Source of the DNA: Gemmatimonadales bacterium
GTDB lineage: Bacteria > Gemmatimonadota > Gemmatimonadetes > Palauibacterales > Palauibacteraceae
Direction: 5' to 3'
Assembly (NCBI GenBank): GCA_009840115.1
Contig: VXOJ01000036.1
Coordinates: 62,001-126,000 of the forward strand
DNA: 64,000 bases
Within the stretch, counting starts at the first letter, position 1. The number at the start of each line of letters is the position of its first letter. A program made the translations under genes and the position numbers. The notes beneath the pieces were generated by a model that made no database searches, had not been told where the DNA came from, and was given only the letters and a program-made list of their open reading frames with translations. Positions 27,640-35,833 of the stretch are shown here, in pieces.

Positions 27640-28875
27640 GTGACCCCGCCTTCGCCGGACACCGGTGCGCGGAGAGCGGGGCAGCTCGCGCTGCTCGCGC
27701 TGGTCGATCTGCTCGCGATGAGCCTCTGGTTCTCGGCCAGCGCGGTCGTGCCGGAACTGCGCGAGGCGTGGGGGCTGGATGACGCCGGGGCGGCCTGGCT
27801 CACGACCTCCGTGCAACTCGGCTTCGCGACGGGCGCCGTCGTCTCGGCGCTGCTCACGCTCTCCGACGTGTGGGATCCGCGCCGGCTCATCGCCGGGTCG
27901 GCCCTTCTCGGCGCGGCCGCCACGGCCGCGATCGCCCTCTTCGCGGACGGACTCGCCCTCGCCGTCGTCCTCCGGTTCGTGACGGGGGTCGCGCTGGCGG
28001 GCGTCTATCCGCCCGGCATGAAGATGGTCGCCGGGTGGTTCCGCGCCGGGCGCGGGATGGCGATCGGGATCCTCATCGGTGCCCTCGCCGTCGGGAGCGC
28101 GATGCCCCACCTGCTCCGGCCGCTCGGAGGGATCGGGGCCTGGCGGCCGGTGCTCCTGCTCGCCTCGGGCCTCGCGGTCGTGGCGGCGGTGCTCGCCGCG
28201 ACCGGGCTCCGGGCAGGCCCGCACCAGGCGCCGGCCGCGCCCTTCGACCCCCGCGCCGTGCGGCGCATGTTCGCCGACCGGGCGACGATGCTCGCCAACG
28301 GCGGCTATTTCGGGCACATGTGGGAACTCTTCGCGATGTGGACGTGGATCCCGGCCTTCCTGGCGGCGAGCTTCGCGGCGGACGCGAGCGCGGACACGAC
28401 CCCCTCGCTCGCCTCGTACCTGGCTTTCGGCACGATCGCCGCCGGAGGACTGGGCGCCGCCGCGGCCGGCGTGCTCGCGGACCGCGTGGGGCGCACGGCC
28501 GTGACGAGTTGGAGCATGGTGGTGAGCGGCGCCTGCTGCCTGGTCATCGGGCCCCTGTTCGGCGGTCCCGTTTGGCCGATCGCCGCGGTCTGTCTCCTGT
28601 GGGGGTTCGCGATCGTCGCCGATTCCGCGCAGTTCTCCGCCTGCGTGAGCGAACTCGCCGAACCCGAGTACGTCGGCACCGCGCTCACGCTGCAGACGGC
28701 GATCGGCTTCCTGCTCACCGTCGCCACCATCCGCCTCGTCCCGGTGTGGGAGGCCGCGCTGGGCTGGGAGTGGGCCTTCGCTCCCCTCGTCGTCGGTCCG
28801 GCCCTCGGCACGTGGAGCATGCTTGCCCTCCGCCGCCGCCCCGAAGCGACTCGCATCGCCGGCGGCCGCCGCTAG
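27640..28875 (+). CDS. Major facilitator superfamily transporter
   Basis: A 411-residue MFS protein with about 12 helices. The first helix carries SLWFSASAVVP, typical of the nitrate/cyanate-type MFS branch; VSALLTLSDVWDPRR is the loop 2-3 region; RFVTGVALAGVYPPGMKMVAGWF matches helix 4-5. Substrate unknown. GTG start 48 bp after acs; it may be cotranscribed, so a carboxylate or acetate-linked substrate is conceivable but unproven. Confidence 0.85.
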   Translation: MTPPSPDTGARRAGQLALLALVDLLAMSLWFSASAVVPELREAWGLDDAGAAWLTTSVQLGFATGAVVSALLTLSDVWDPRRLIAGSALLGAAATAAIALFADGLALAVVLRFVTGVALAGVYPPGMKMVAGWFRAGRGMAIGILIGALAVGSAMPHLLRPLGGIGAWRPVLLLASGLAVVAAVLAATGLRAGPHQAPAAPFDPRAVRRMFADRATMLANGGYFGHMWELFAMWTWIPAFLAASFAADASADTTPSLASYLAFGTIAAGGLGAAAAGVLADRVGRTAVTSWSMVVSGACCLVIGPLFGGPVWPIAAVCLLWGFAIVADSAQFSACVSELAEPEYVGTALTLQTAIGFLLTVATIRLVPVWEAALGWEWAFAPLVVGPALGTWSMLALRRRPEATRIAGGRR

Positions 28876-28990
28876 GGTCGGGATGGCCGTAGAAGCGAGC
28901 TGTTCGGGCCCTTGCGTGGTTGTGGCGGTCGGGCGCGGGGTCTACCGTGAGGCGAGCCACTCGATTCGGTTCGGAACGCGGAGTTCAGCC

Positions 28991-29779
28991 TTGAAGCGAC
29001 GTATCGGTTCATTCAAGCCGGGGGGCCCGGCGACGTGGATCCTCCCGATCTTCGGCGCCGTCGCCGCATTGGGGTGCGGGCAGGCGGAGGCGGGATCGCA
29101 GATGGAGGACGCGCCGCCGGCCGACGCGGACGCCGAGGCGCAAATGGCCGCCAACCGACTCTCCGCGGAGGAAGCCGCGGAAGGCTTCGAACTCCTCTTC
29201 GACGGGGAGTCGCTCGACGCGTGGCGGGGATTCCGGATGGATGATGTCCCCGCGGGCTGGAGCGCGAAGGAGGGCGCGCTCGCCTTCACGCCCGGCGTCG
29301 GGGGCGGGACGCTCATCACGCGCGAGACGTACACGGACTTCGACCTGCGCCTCGAGTGGAAGGTCGGCGAAGGCGGCAACAGCGGGATCTTCTTCGGCAT
29401 CTCCGAGAACACCGAACGCGCGTTCGAGTCGGGTCCGGAGATGCAGGTTCTCGACAACGCGGGGCACTACGACGGAGGCGATCCGCTCACGTCGGCGGGA
29501 TCGAACTACGGTCTGCACGCGCCTCCCGAGGATGTCTCGAACCCGGCCGGCGAGTGGAACGAGGTCCGGATCGTCCGCCACGGCAACCAGGTCGTCCACT
29601 GGCTGAACGGCGTCCAGGTCGTCGAGTACGAGATCGCCTCGCCCGAATGGGAGGAGTTGGTGGCGGGGAGCAAGTTCGTGGAGTGGCCGGACTACGGCCG
29701 GCACCACGAGGGCCACCTCGGCGTCCAGGACCACGGCGACCCCGTCTGGTACCGCAACATCCGCGTCCGCCGCCTGTAG
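28991..29779 (+). CDS. DUF1080 (3-keto-disaccharide hydrolase-type) lipoprotein
   Basis: A 262-residue DUF1080 protein. A TTG start gives a lipoprotein signal with lipobox ALGCG; an ATG 36 codons upstream is in frame but has no such logic. A short acidic linker leads to a concanavalin-like beta sandwich: ELLFDGESLDAWRGF, EWKVGEGGNSGIFFG, SGPEMQVLDNAGHYD, and GHLGVQDHGDPVWYRNIRVR at the end. Characterised members act on 3-keto glycosides, cleaving them outside the cytoplasm. The likely place here is the periplasm or outer leaflet. Convergent with a small barrel gene. Confidence 0.85.
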   Translation: MKRRIGSFKPGGPATWILPIFGAVAALGCGQAEAGSQMEDAPPADADAEAQMAANRLSAEEAAEGFELLFDGESLDAWRGFRMDDVPAGWSAKEGALAFTPGVGGGTLITRETYTDFDLRLEWKVGEGGNSGIFFGISENTERAFESGPEMQVLDNAGHYDGGDPLTSAGSNYGLHAPPEDVSNPAGEWNEVRIVRHGNQVVHWLNGVQVVEYEIASPEWEELVAGSKFVEWPDYGRHHEGHLGVQDHGDPVWYRNIRVRRL

Positions 29780-29781
29780 CT

Positions 29782-29800
29782 GCGTTCCCTGACGGAACGC
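29782..29800. terminator. Hairpin between convergent DUF1080 and barrel genes
   Basis: GCGTTCC (29782-29788) and GGAACGC (29794-29800) form a perfect 7-bp stem with loop CTGAC, 2 bp after the DUF1080 stop. A palindromic GAGGCCTC follows at 29802-29809. No U-tract. Candidate bidirectional terminator. Confidence 0.5.
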
Positions 29801-29807
29801 CGAGGCC

Positions 29808-30449
29808 TCAGGGGATATCGAAGACGAATCCGACCTGCCCGGCCAGTTGTGATGTAGTGGTCTTGCGACGGTCGTCCCTGATGTCCGCCAACCCGAGGTA
29901 GTGAATCAGTTCGAGGGCCAGACCGACATCATCGCTGATTGCCATCTCCATTCCGCCGCCGAGTGCCAGTCCGTAGTCGTAACGGTCAACACTCCTGTCA
30001 CGGTCGGCGCACGGATCGTTCCGATACCTGCACCATGTGATCAATCCGAACCACGGTCCGGCGAGCATGCCGAACTCGACGAGACCTGCCGACGTCTCCA
30101 CCGAAGCATGGAGCAGCGCGGAGAACTGGGCATAACTCATCTCCAGTTGGTTGCGTGGGTGCGCCAGGTTGGTCGTCGTCCAAGGCGTCCCGCGAACGAA
30201 CCCCGCATCAGGCTGATTGGGATTCGAATTCTCTCCACCGCGAGGCGCATACGCCGCGCCGAGCCGCATGCCGAGGAGGCCGCTCAGGGGGAACGTCACA
30301 TCCGCGGCGGCGATGGTCCTGGTGATGGATTCGGGGTACCCGGGGGAGACCCCGTTCACAGCGATTCCGGTCCGAATTCCCAACTGCATCTGCGCCGCCG
30401 CTGGCACCGCGACCAGCAGAAGGCAAATGACCAACAGGATTCTACGCAT
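29808..30449 (-). CDS. Small outer-membrane beta-barrel protein (PorT/OmpA-barrel type)
   Basis: A 213-residue protein with a Sec signal peptide (MRRILLVICLLLVAVPAAAQ). The mature part is built of alternating polar and hydrophobic strands ending in aromatic turns, and the chain ends VGFVFDIP, as expected for an 8-strand barrel. Two cysteines (CRYRNDPC) near the middle could form a disulfide in an external loop. No catalytic signature. GGGAGGGAGG lies just before the ATG. Function is unknown; structural or adhesin roles are possible. Confidence 0.75.
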   Translation of the reverse strand: MRRILLVICLLLVAVPAAAQMQLGIRTGIAVNGVSPGYPESITRTIAAADVTFPLSGLLGMRLGAAYAPRGGENSNPNQPDAGFVRGTPWTTTNLAHPRNQLEMSYAQFSALLHASVETSAGLVEFGMLAGPWFGLITWCRYRNDPCADRDRSVDRYDYGLALGGGMEMAISDDVGLALELIHYLGLADIRDDRRKTTTSQLAGQVGFVFDIP

Positions 30450-30534
30450 GGCGTGCCTCCCTCCCCGCGTTGAGGCGTGTGCCTCTCTGCCATACGTAGA
30501 ACGTTCGGACTCGGCCGCGGTTGACGGTCTCCGG

Positions 30535-30563
30535 TTGGAGCCGGGGGGGCGCCCGTGTACCTT
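30535..30563 (+). promoter_or_regulatory. Candidate promoter of proBA
   Basis: TTGGAG (30535-30540), a 17-bp spacer and TACCTT (30558-30563). This would place transcription start near 30570 and a leader of about 57 bases before the proB GTG. The same -35 form (TTGG) appears before the ABC exporter gene. Confidence 0.45.
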
Positions 30564-30626
30564 TGGTGGCCTTCCGCCGGCCCCGCGGCCGGCTGTGGGT
30601 CCCGGTACCGCTGTGAGGCGTTCGAG

Positions 30627-31796
30627 GTGAGCCAGCTCCAACCAGTCCCGACCCCCGAGGGTGCCGCCGCCGCGCCTCCGCTCAGGCGCGAGGCGATCGC
30701 GACGGCCGACCGGATCGTCCTCAAGGTGGGGACGGGCGTCGTCACGCACGACGATGGGACGATCGCCCTGTCACGCCTCTTCCGCGTCGTGGAGAGCGCG
30801 AGCCGCCTCCGGCGGCAGGGTCGGGAGGTCCTCATCGTGACCTCGGGTGCGGTGGGACTCGGACGGGTCGCCCTCCAGCTTCCCGAACCGCCCGAGACGG
30901 CCCAACTGAAGCAGACGTGCGCCGCCATCGGCCAGAGCCGGCTCATGGAACTCTACCAGCAGGGGTTCGCCCGGCTCGGCGTCACCTGCGCGCAGATCCT
31001 CATCACGTGGACGGACTTCGACGACCGGGTGCGCTACCTGAACCTGCACGAGACGCTGCAGAGTCTCTTCCGGCTCGGCGTCGTCCCCGTCGTGAACGAG
31101 AACGACGCCATCTCGCTGAACGATCGGGTGTACCGGGGAACCGGCAAGCGGCCGATCTTCGACGACAACGACCGGCTGGGGGCGCTCGTCGCGAGCGAAC
31201 TGGCGGCGGATCTGATCGTGCTCCTCACGGACGTGCCGGGCGTCATGACGGCCGACCCCCGGCGCGACCCGGACGCGCGGCTCGTCGGCCGGATCGACCG
31301 GCCCGATGAGCACGGACTCGATGTCGACGGCCGTTCCGGGCCCGGCCGGGGCGGGATGGCGAGCAAGCTGGAGGCGGCCCGGATCGCGTCGCGCGGGGGC
31401 TGCCACACCGTCATCGCGTCGGGTGTCGATCCGGGCGCGCTCGACCGCGTGCTGGCCGGCGAAGAGGAGGGGACGTGGATCCCGCCGCGTGCCGCCCTCT
31501 CCTCGCGCAGCCGCTGGATCGCGTACTGTTCCCACCCGCGCGGGACGCTGGTCCTGGCGGAGGGGGGCGCCGAACGTCTACAGGGCGGCGAGTCGCTGAG
31601 AGCCGGGGACGTCGTGCGGGCGGAAGGCGAGTTCCGGCGCGGCGACGTGGTCGAGGTTCGAGCGCTCGACGGATCCCTGGTCGGACGGGGCGTTGTCGCG
31701 CTCGAGTCGCGGCTCGTCCTCCAGGCGATCTCCCACAAGGCGGGGGCCGGCGTCCAGGTCGTGGGGCGGGAGCATCTCATCCTCAAGGAATCCTGA
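30627..31796 (+). CDS. proB: Glutamate 5-kinase
   Basis: A 389-residue ProB that phosphorylates glutamate as the first step of proline synthesis. The amino-acid kinase domain shows KVGTGVVT, TSGAVGLG, VVNENDAIS, and FDDNDRLGA; a C-terminal PUA domain spans roughly residues 300-385. Enzymes with PUA are the usual feedback-regulated form. The start is GTG with GAGGCG upstream; another GTG 24 codons earlier lacks family similarity. The stop overlaps the proA start (TGATG), so the two are translationally coupled. Confidence 0.95.
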   Translation: MSQLQPVPTPEGAAAAPPLRREAIATADRIVLKVGTGVVTHDDGTIALSRLFRVVESASRLRRQGREVLIVTSGAVGLGRVALQLPEPPETAQLKQTCAAIGQSRLMELYQQGFARLGVTCAQILITWTDFDDRVRYLNLHETLQSLFRLGVVPVVNENDAISLNDRVYRGTGKRPIFDDNDRLGALVASELAADLIVLLTDVPGVMTADPRRDPDARLVGRIDRPDEHGLDVDGRSGPGRGGMASKLEAARIASRGGCHTVIASGVDPGALDRVLAGEEEGTWIPPRAALSSRSRWIAYCSHPRGTLVLAEGGAERLQGGESLRAGDVVRAEGEFRRGDVVEVRALDGSLVGRGVVALESRLVLQAISHKAGAGVQVVGREHLILKES

Positions 31797-33130
31797 TGGA
31801 AGCAACGACACTGAAGCGGGAAGCGACGGAGACGCGGGAACCGATGGAGACGCTGAGGGAGCGGGCGGCCGGAGTACGGGCGGCGCAACGCACCATCGGA
31901 AGTGCCGAGGCGGAGCGCCGGACGGCGGCGCTGCGCGCGCTGAAAGCGGTGCTGGTCCGGTCGCGGGCCGAGATCTCGCGGGCGAACGACGAGGATCTGG
32001 CGCGCGCGGCGGAGGAAGGGCTTTCCGGGTCCCTCCTCCACCGGCTGGGGCTCCCGGACGTCAAGTTCGAAAGCCTGCTGGAAGGGATCGATGCGCTCGT
32101 CGAAGGCGAGGATCCGATCGATCGCGTCCTCACGCGCACGGAACTCGACGAGGGGCTCGTGCTCGAACGGGTGCGCAGCCCGCTCGGCGTCCTGCTCATC
32201 ATCTTCGAGAGCCGGCCCGACGCGGTGATCCAGATCGGATCGCTCGCCATCCGCTCCGGGAACGGGGTGATCATGAAGGGCGGCCGCGAGGCGGCCCGCT
32301 CGAACGAGGTGCTCGTCGGCTGCCTGCAGCGGGCGCTGGAGGAAGCCGGCCTCGATCGCCGCGCCGTCCTCGGCGTTCCGGACCGCCGGGATGTCGACGA
32401 ACTGCTCGCTCTGGACGACCTCATCGACCTCGTGATCCCGCGGGGGTCGGGGGCACTGGTCCGCTCGATACAGGAGCGGAGCCGGATTCCCGTGCTGGGG
32501 CACGCGGAGGGCGTGTGCCATCTCTACGTGGACGCGTCGGCGGATCCGGAGATGGCGCTACGGCTCGCCGTGGACGGAAAGTGCGACTACCCGGCGGCCT
32601 GCAACGCGACCGAGACGCTGCTCGTGCACGAGACCTTCCTGCCGCGGCTCGAACCGATCGGCGAGGCGCTCCGCGAGCGCGGCGTCGAACTCCGCTGCGA
32701 TGAGCCCTCCCGCCAGGTCCTGCCGTGGGCCGAGGCCGCGTCCGAGGAGGACTGGGGACTCGAGTTCGGCGACCTCACGCTGGCGGTGCGGACCGTGGCG
32801 GGCCTGGAAGAAGCCGTCGACTTCATCCACACCTACGGGAGCAGTCACACGGACGCGATCGTGGCCGAGGACCCGGCCGTGGCGGAACGGTTCCTGAAGG
32901 CCGTGGATGCGGCGAGCGTGTTCCACAACGCGAGCACCCGCTTCGCGGACGGATTCCGCTACGGGCTCGGGGCGGAGGTCGGGATCAGCACGGCCCGCAT
33001 CCACGCCCGTGGCCCGGTCGGCGTCGAGGGCCTCCTCACGACGCGCTGGCTGCTGCGCGGCGAGGGGCAGGGCGCCGCGGACTACGGTCCCGGCAAGCGC
33101 AGCTTCACCCACCGCCCCCTGGACAGCTAG
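31796..33130 (+). CDS. proA: Gamma-glutamyl phosphate reductase
   Basis: A 444-residue aldehyde-dehydrogenase-fold reductase converting glutamyl-5-phosphate to glutamate semialdehyde with NADPH. The catalytic Cys is C269 in YPAACNATETLLVH; IIFESRPDA, GKCDYPAAC and RIHARGPVGVEGLLT are family marks. It begins within the proB stop (TGATG), an operon as in most bacteria. The N-terminal 20 residues are an extra, charged extension. proC is not in the window. Confidence 0.95.
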   Translation: MEATTLKREATETREPMETLRERAAGVRAAQRTIGSAEAERRTAALRALKAVLVRSRAEISRANDEDLARAAEEGLSGSLLHRLGLPDVKFESLLEGIDALVEGEDPIDRVLTRTELDEGLVLERVRSPLGVLLIIFESRPDAVIQIGSLAIRSGNGVIMKGGREAARSNEVLVGCLQRALEEAGLDRRAVLGVPDRRDVDELLALDDLIDLVIPRGSGALVRSIQERSRIPVLGHAEGVCHLYVDASADPEMALRLAVDGKCDYPAACNATETLLVHETFLPRLEPIGEALRERGVELRCDEPSRQVLPWAEAASEEDWGLEFGDLTLAVRTVAGLEEAVDFIHTYGSSHTDAIVAEDPAVAERFLKAVDAASVFHNASTRFADGFRYGLGAEVGISTARIHARGPVGVEGLLTTRWLLRGEGQGAADYGPGKRSFTHRPLDS

Positions 33131-33274
33131 GCACGGCGCTCCTCCCGAGTCCCCACCCCTCCGGCACCAGTCCCCGGAGCGGGCCGTTGCACGACGCGCT
33201 CCAACGCACGACGCTTCGGAGGCGGGAGCGGGGCGGAGCGTCGCGGCGGGGCGTCAGCGGAAGGCGGAGTTCGC

Positions 33275-34165
33275 GTGCAGGTCCACCTCATCGACGGCAC
33301 GTACGAGTTGTTCCGGCACTTCTACGGAGCGCCATCGGCTAAAAACGCCGGTGGCCACGAGGTCGGGGCGGCGCGCGGGGTCGTGGCTTCGATGTTCGGC
33401 CTCCTCGAGGGCGGCGCCACGCACGTCGCGATCGCCACCGATCGCGTCATCGAGTCCTTCCGCAACGACCTGTGGCCGGGCTACAAGGACGGCTCGGGCA
33501 TTGACCCGGCGCTCTACTCGCAGTTCCCGCTCGTTGAGGAGGCGCTCGCCTCGGCGGGGTTCGTCGTGTGGCCGATGGTGGAGCACGAGGCGGACGACGC
33601 GATGGCCGCCGGCGCCTCGATGGCCGCCGCGGACCCGCGCGTGGAGCGCGTCTACATCTGCACGCCGGACAAGGACCTCGCCCAGTGCGTGGAAGACGAC
33701 CGCATCGTGCAGTTCGACCGGCGGCAGCGGCTCCTCCGCGACGAAGCCGGCGTCGTCGAGAAGTTCGGCGTCCCTCCCGCGGCGATCCCCGACTGGCTGG
33801 CCCTTGTGGGCGATTCCGCGGACGGATTCCCAGGCATCCGCGGCTTCGGCGCCAAGACGGCCGCCGCGGTGCTCGCGCGCTACGGCCGCATCGAGGACAT
33901 CCCCCCGGACGGACGAGACTGGGACGTCTCCGTGCGCGGCCCCGAACGCCTCGCCCAAACCCTGCGCAACGGGCTGGACGATGCGCTCCTCTTCCGCCGC
34001 CTCGCGACGCTCGTCCTCGACGCCCCGGTCTCAGCGAGCGTCGATGACCTCGAATGGACGGGCCCCCGTGACGACTTCGACCTCGTCGCCACGATCCTCG
34101 ACGCCCCGGACCTTCCCCCTCGTGCGGAGCGCCTCGCGGCAGCGCGCCCGGAGCCGCCCGGCTAG
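33275..34165 (+). CDS. Stand-alone 5'-3' exonuclease (PolA 5'-nuclease domain / Xni-like)
   Basis: A 296-residue protein of the 5'-nuclease family. Metal-binding acidic clusters are visible in IDGTYELFR (first Asp), HEADDAMAA (middle cluster) and TPDKDLAQCV; the helix-hairpin-helix DNA clamp is DGFPGIRGFGAKTAA. It has no polymerase domain, like Xni/ExoIX or the N-terminal part of PolA. It would remove flaps or RNA primers. GTG start with GGCGGAG upstream. Its stop shares CTAG with the convergent serine hydrolase. Confidence 0.85.
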   Translation: MQVHLIDGTYELFRHFYGAPSAKNAGGHEVGAARGVVASMFGLLEGGATHVAIATDRVIESFRNDLWPGYKDGSGIDPALYSQFPLVEEALASAGFVVWPMVEHEADDAMAAGASMAAADPRVERVYICTPDKDLAQCVEDDRIVQFDRRQRLLRDEAGVVEKFGVPPAAIPDWLALVGDSADGFPGIRGFGAKTAAAVLARYGRIEDIPPDGRDWDVSVRGPERLAQTLRNGLDDALLFRRLATLVLDAPVSASVDDLEWTGPRDDFDLVATILDAPDLPPRAERLAAARPEPPG

Positions 34166-35703
34166 TCGCTGATCGGGGGCACGGCCTCCATCAGGAGGGC
34201 GATCGCGGCTCGCAGGTTCTCTCCGCCCGGCCCTTGGCCCGTGTACTTGCCGAGGCGCGTGATGACGAGGCTGCGCGCGGGGATGAACACGGTGTACTGG
34301 CCGCCGGCCCCCGCGAAGGCGCCGTAGTCGTCCTCGATCGGAAAGCCGAGATCCTTCCACACGAAGCCGCCGCCGTAGACCGGCCGCCCGTCCGTGATCC
34401 AGGCGGGGGCGACCTCCATCGCGTAGTCGACGTAGCCCTCCGGGAGGATGCGCTCGCCCTCCCACACGCCGTCCTGGAGGTAGAGGTTGCCGAGCCGCGC
34501 CCAGTCGCGCGCCGAGCCGAACTCGTAGCCCTGCGTGAGGAAGTTCCCGTTCGGGTCCGTCTCCATGATGAAGTTCCGGATCCCGAGCTTGTCGAACAGG
34601 TTGCGCTGCGGGAAGGCGTGATAGTCATCGCCGCGCCCCTCGACGCCGAGGCGGACCAGGTAGTTCGTCAGCGCCGGGTCGGTGTTCCGGTACCGTCCCA
34701 CCGTGTTCGGCTCCCACTGCTGCGGGCGCGTCGCGGCCCACTCGAAGGCGTTCTCTCCCGTATAGAGATAGAGGTGGTCGGGATACCCCATGTCTTCCGT
34801 GTAATCCGGGTCCTGCGGCGCGACGATCCGGATCCCGCTCGACATCCGCATGATGTCGGCGATGCGGATGTTCTTCCTCTCATCGTCCTGCCATTCCGGG
34901 ATCGGGGCGCGCTGCCACAGGCCGTACACGCCCTGCTGGATGAGGACGGCCATCAGCGTCCCGGTGAGCGACTTCCCCTTCGACCAGCTCTCGAACGGGG
35001 TGTGCATGTCGACGCCGGGGCCGTAGCCCTCGCCGATGATCCTTCCCTGGTAGGTGACGACGAAGCCGAGCGTCATCCCCTCCTGGTCCATCGCGATCTC
35101 GACCGCCTCCTGGACCTTGTCCATGTCGACCTCGGGCGGGTACGGCTCGTCCGGGAGCACGTCCCCCATGGGCCACGGCGTGGTGGCCGGATCCGGGGTC
35201 ATGGGCTCGACCACGGAGGGCGTGAAGTAGATCGAGTCCCGGCCCAGCGGCTGGGTGATGCAGCCCTGGCTGCCGTACAGCTTGGCCGTGCGGGTGATCC
35301 CCGAGCCGAGCGTGAGGCTCACCGTCTGCGCCTCCATGTCCACGACCGTGTCGACGACCGCGCCCCGGTGCTGGAAGGGCGCCGTGAAGCCGCCCACATT
35401 GGCGGCGGCGTCGCGCCAGTCGAGTCCGGTGATGAAGGTCCCGGAGCAGAGCGTCTTCGCGAAGCCCGCCGTGTGGTGCACGATGGGCTCGCCCGGGGGC
35501 GGATCCCACTCCGTCGGCAGCTCGAGCGCCTCCCCGCGCGCGATCAGGCTCTCGTCGGACCCGTCGCCGGGCGGGACCTCCTGCGTGGCTCCCGCTCCTT
35601 CTTCGCCGCCGTCCTCCGGCGCGCAGGCAAGAAGCCCGAACAGGGAGATGGAAAGCACACAGCAGAGGTGCGTCACGAACGTTCGATCGGGGGCGCGGCG
35701 CAT
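34162..35703 (-). CDS. Serine hydrolase of the beta-lactamase/penicillin-binding family, lipoprotein
   Basis: A 513-residue protein. A lipoprotein signal ends at C27 (GLLAC). The nucleophile motif SxxK is S239-W-S-K242 in FESWSKGKSL, and the YxN motif is in GRYRNTDP. The C-terminal strand has GGGFVWKDLG. The family includes esterases, DD-peptidases and D-aminopeptidases, and activity cannot be assigned. The first 180 residues before the catalytic core are an extra domain with several Cys. It lies in the periplasm, in the same direction as the S9 peptidase gene upstream (130-bp gap). Confidence 0.82.
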   Translation of the reverse strand: MRRAPDRTFVTHLCCVLSISLFGLLACAPEDGGEEGAGATQEVPPGDGSDESLIARGEALELPTEWDPPPGEPIVHHTAGFAKTLCSGTFITGLDWRDAAANVGGFTAPFQHRGAVVDTVVDMEAQTVSLTLGSGITRTAKLYGSQGCITQPLGRDSIYFTPSVVEPMTPDPATTPWPMGDVLPDEPYPPEVDMDKVQEAVEIAMDQEGMTLGFVVTYQGRIIGEGYGPGVDMHTPFESWSKGKSLTGTLMAVLIQQGVYGLWQRAPIPEWQDDERKNIRIADIMRMSSGIRIVAPQDPDYTEDMGYPDHLYLYTGENAFEWAATRPQQWEPNTVGRYRNTDPALTNYLVRLGVEGRGDDYHAFPQRNLFDKLGIRNFIMETDPNGNFLTQGYEFGSARDWARLGNLYLQDGVWEGERILPEGYVDYAMEVAPAWITDGRPVYGGGFVWKDLGFPIEDDYGAFAGAGGQYTVFIPARSLVITRLGKYTGQGPGGENLRAAIALLMEAVPPISD

Positions 35704-35775
35704 GGAGTCCTCCGGATAGGGGTCGGCGCTGTCCGGCTGAACGTGCGGCGGACGAGGGAGGCTGACAAGCGGGTC

Positions 35776-35816
35776 GCCCGGCCCCTCGGCGGAGGCCGGG
35801 CGTTCCCGCGGGAACG
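35776..35816. terminator. Hairpin plus perfect 16-bp palindrome after the S9 peptidase gene
   Basis: GCCCGGCC (35776-35783) pairs with GGCCGGGC (35794-35801) across a 10-base loop. It abuts CGTTCCCGCGGGAACG (35801-35816), a perfect 16-bp palindrome. They lie after the S9 stop (35834) and 73 to 113 bp before the serine hydrolase ATG. The first looks like a terminator; the palindrome could be an operator for the downstream gene. Confidence 0.45.
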
Positions 35817-35833
35817 TTTCGGGCTTCCTCGCC

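Noticed and set aside
30555-30626. An upstream GTG as the proB start
   Set aside because: The added residues lack family similarity, and a promoter -10 would overlap that start; the GTG at 30627 has a Shine-Dalgarno.
33151-33274. Repeated GCACGACGC and a small CCGG hairpin between proA and the exonuclease gene
   Set aside because: The copies are short, the hairpin stem is only 6 bp, and neither lies where a terminator or operator is demanded.
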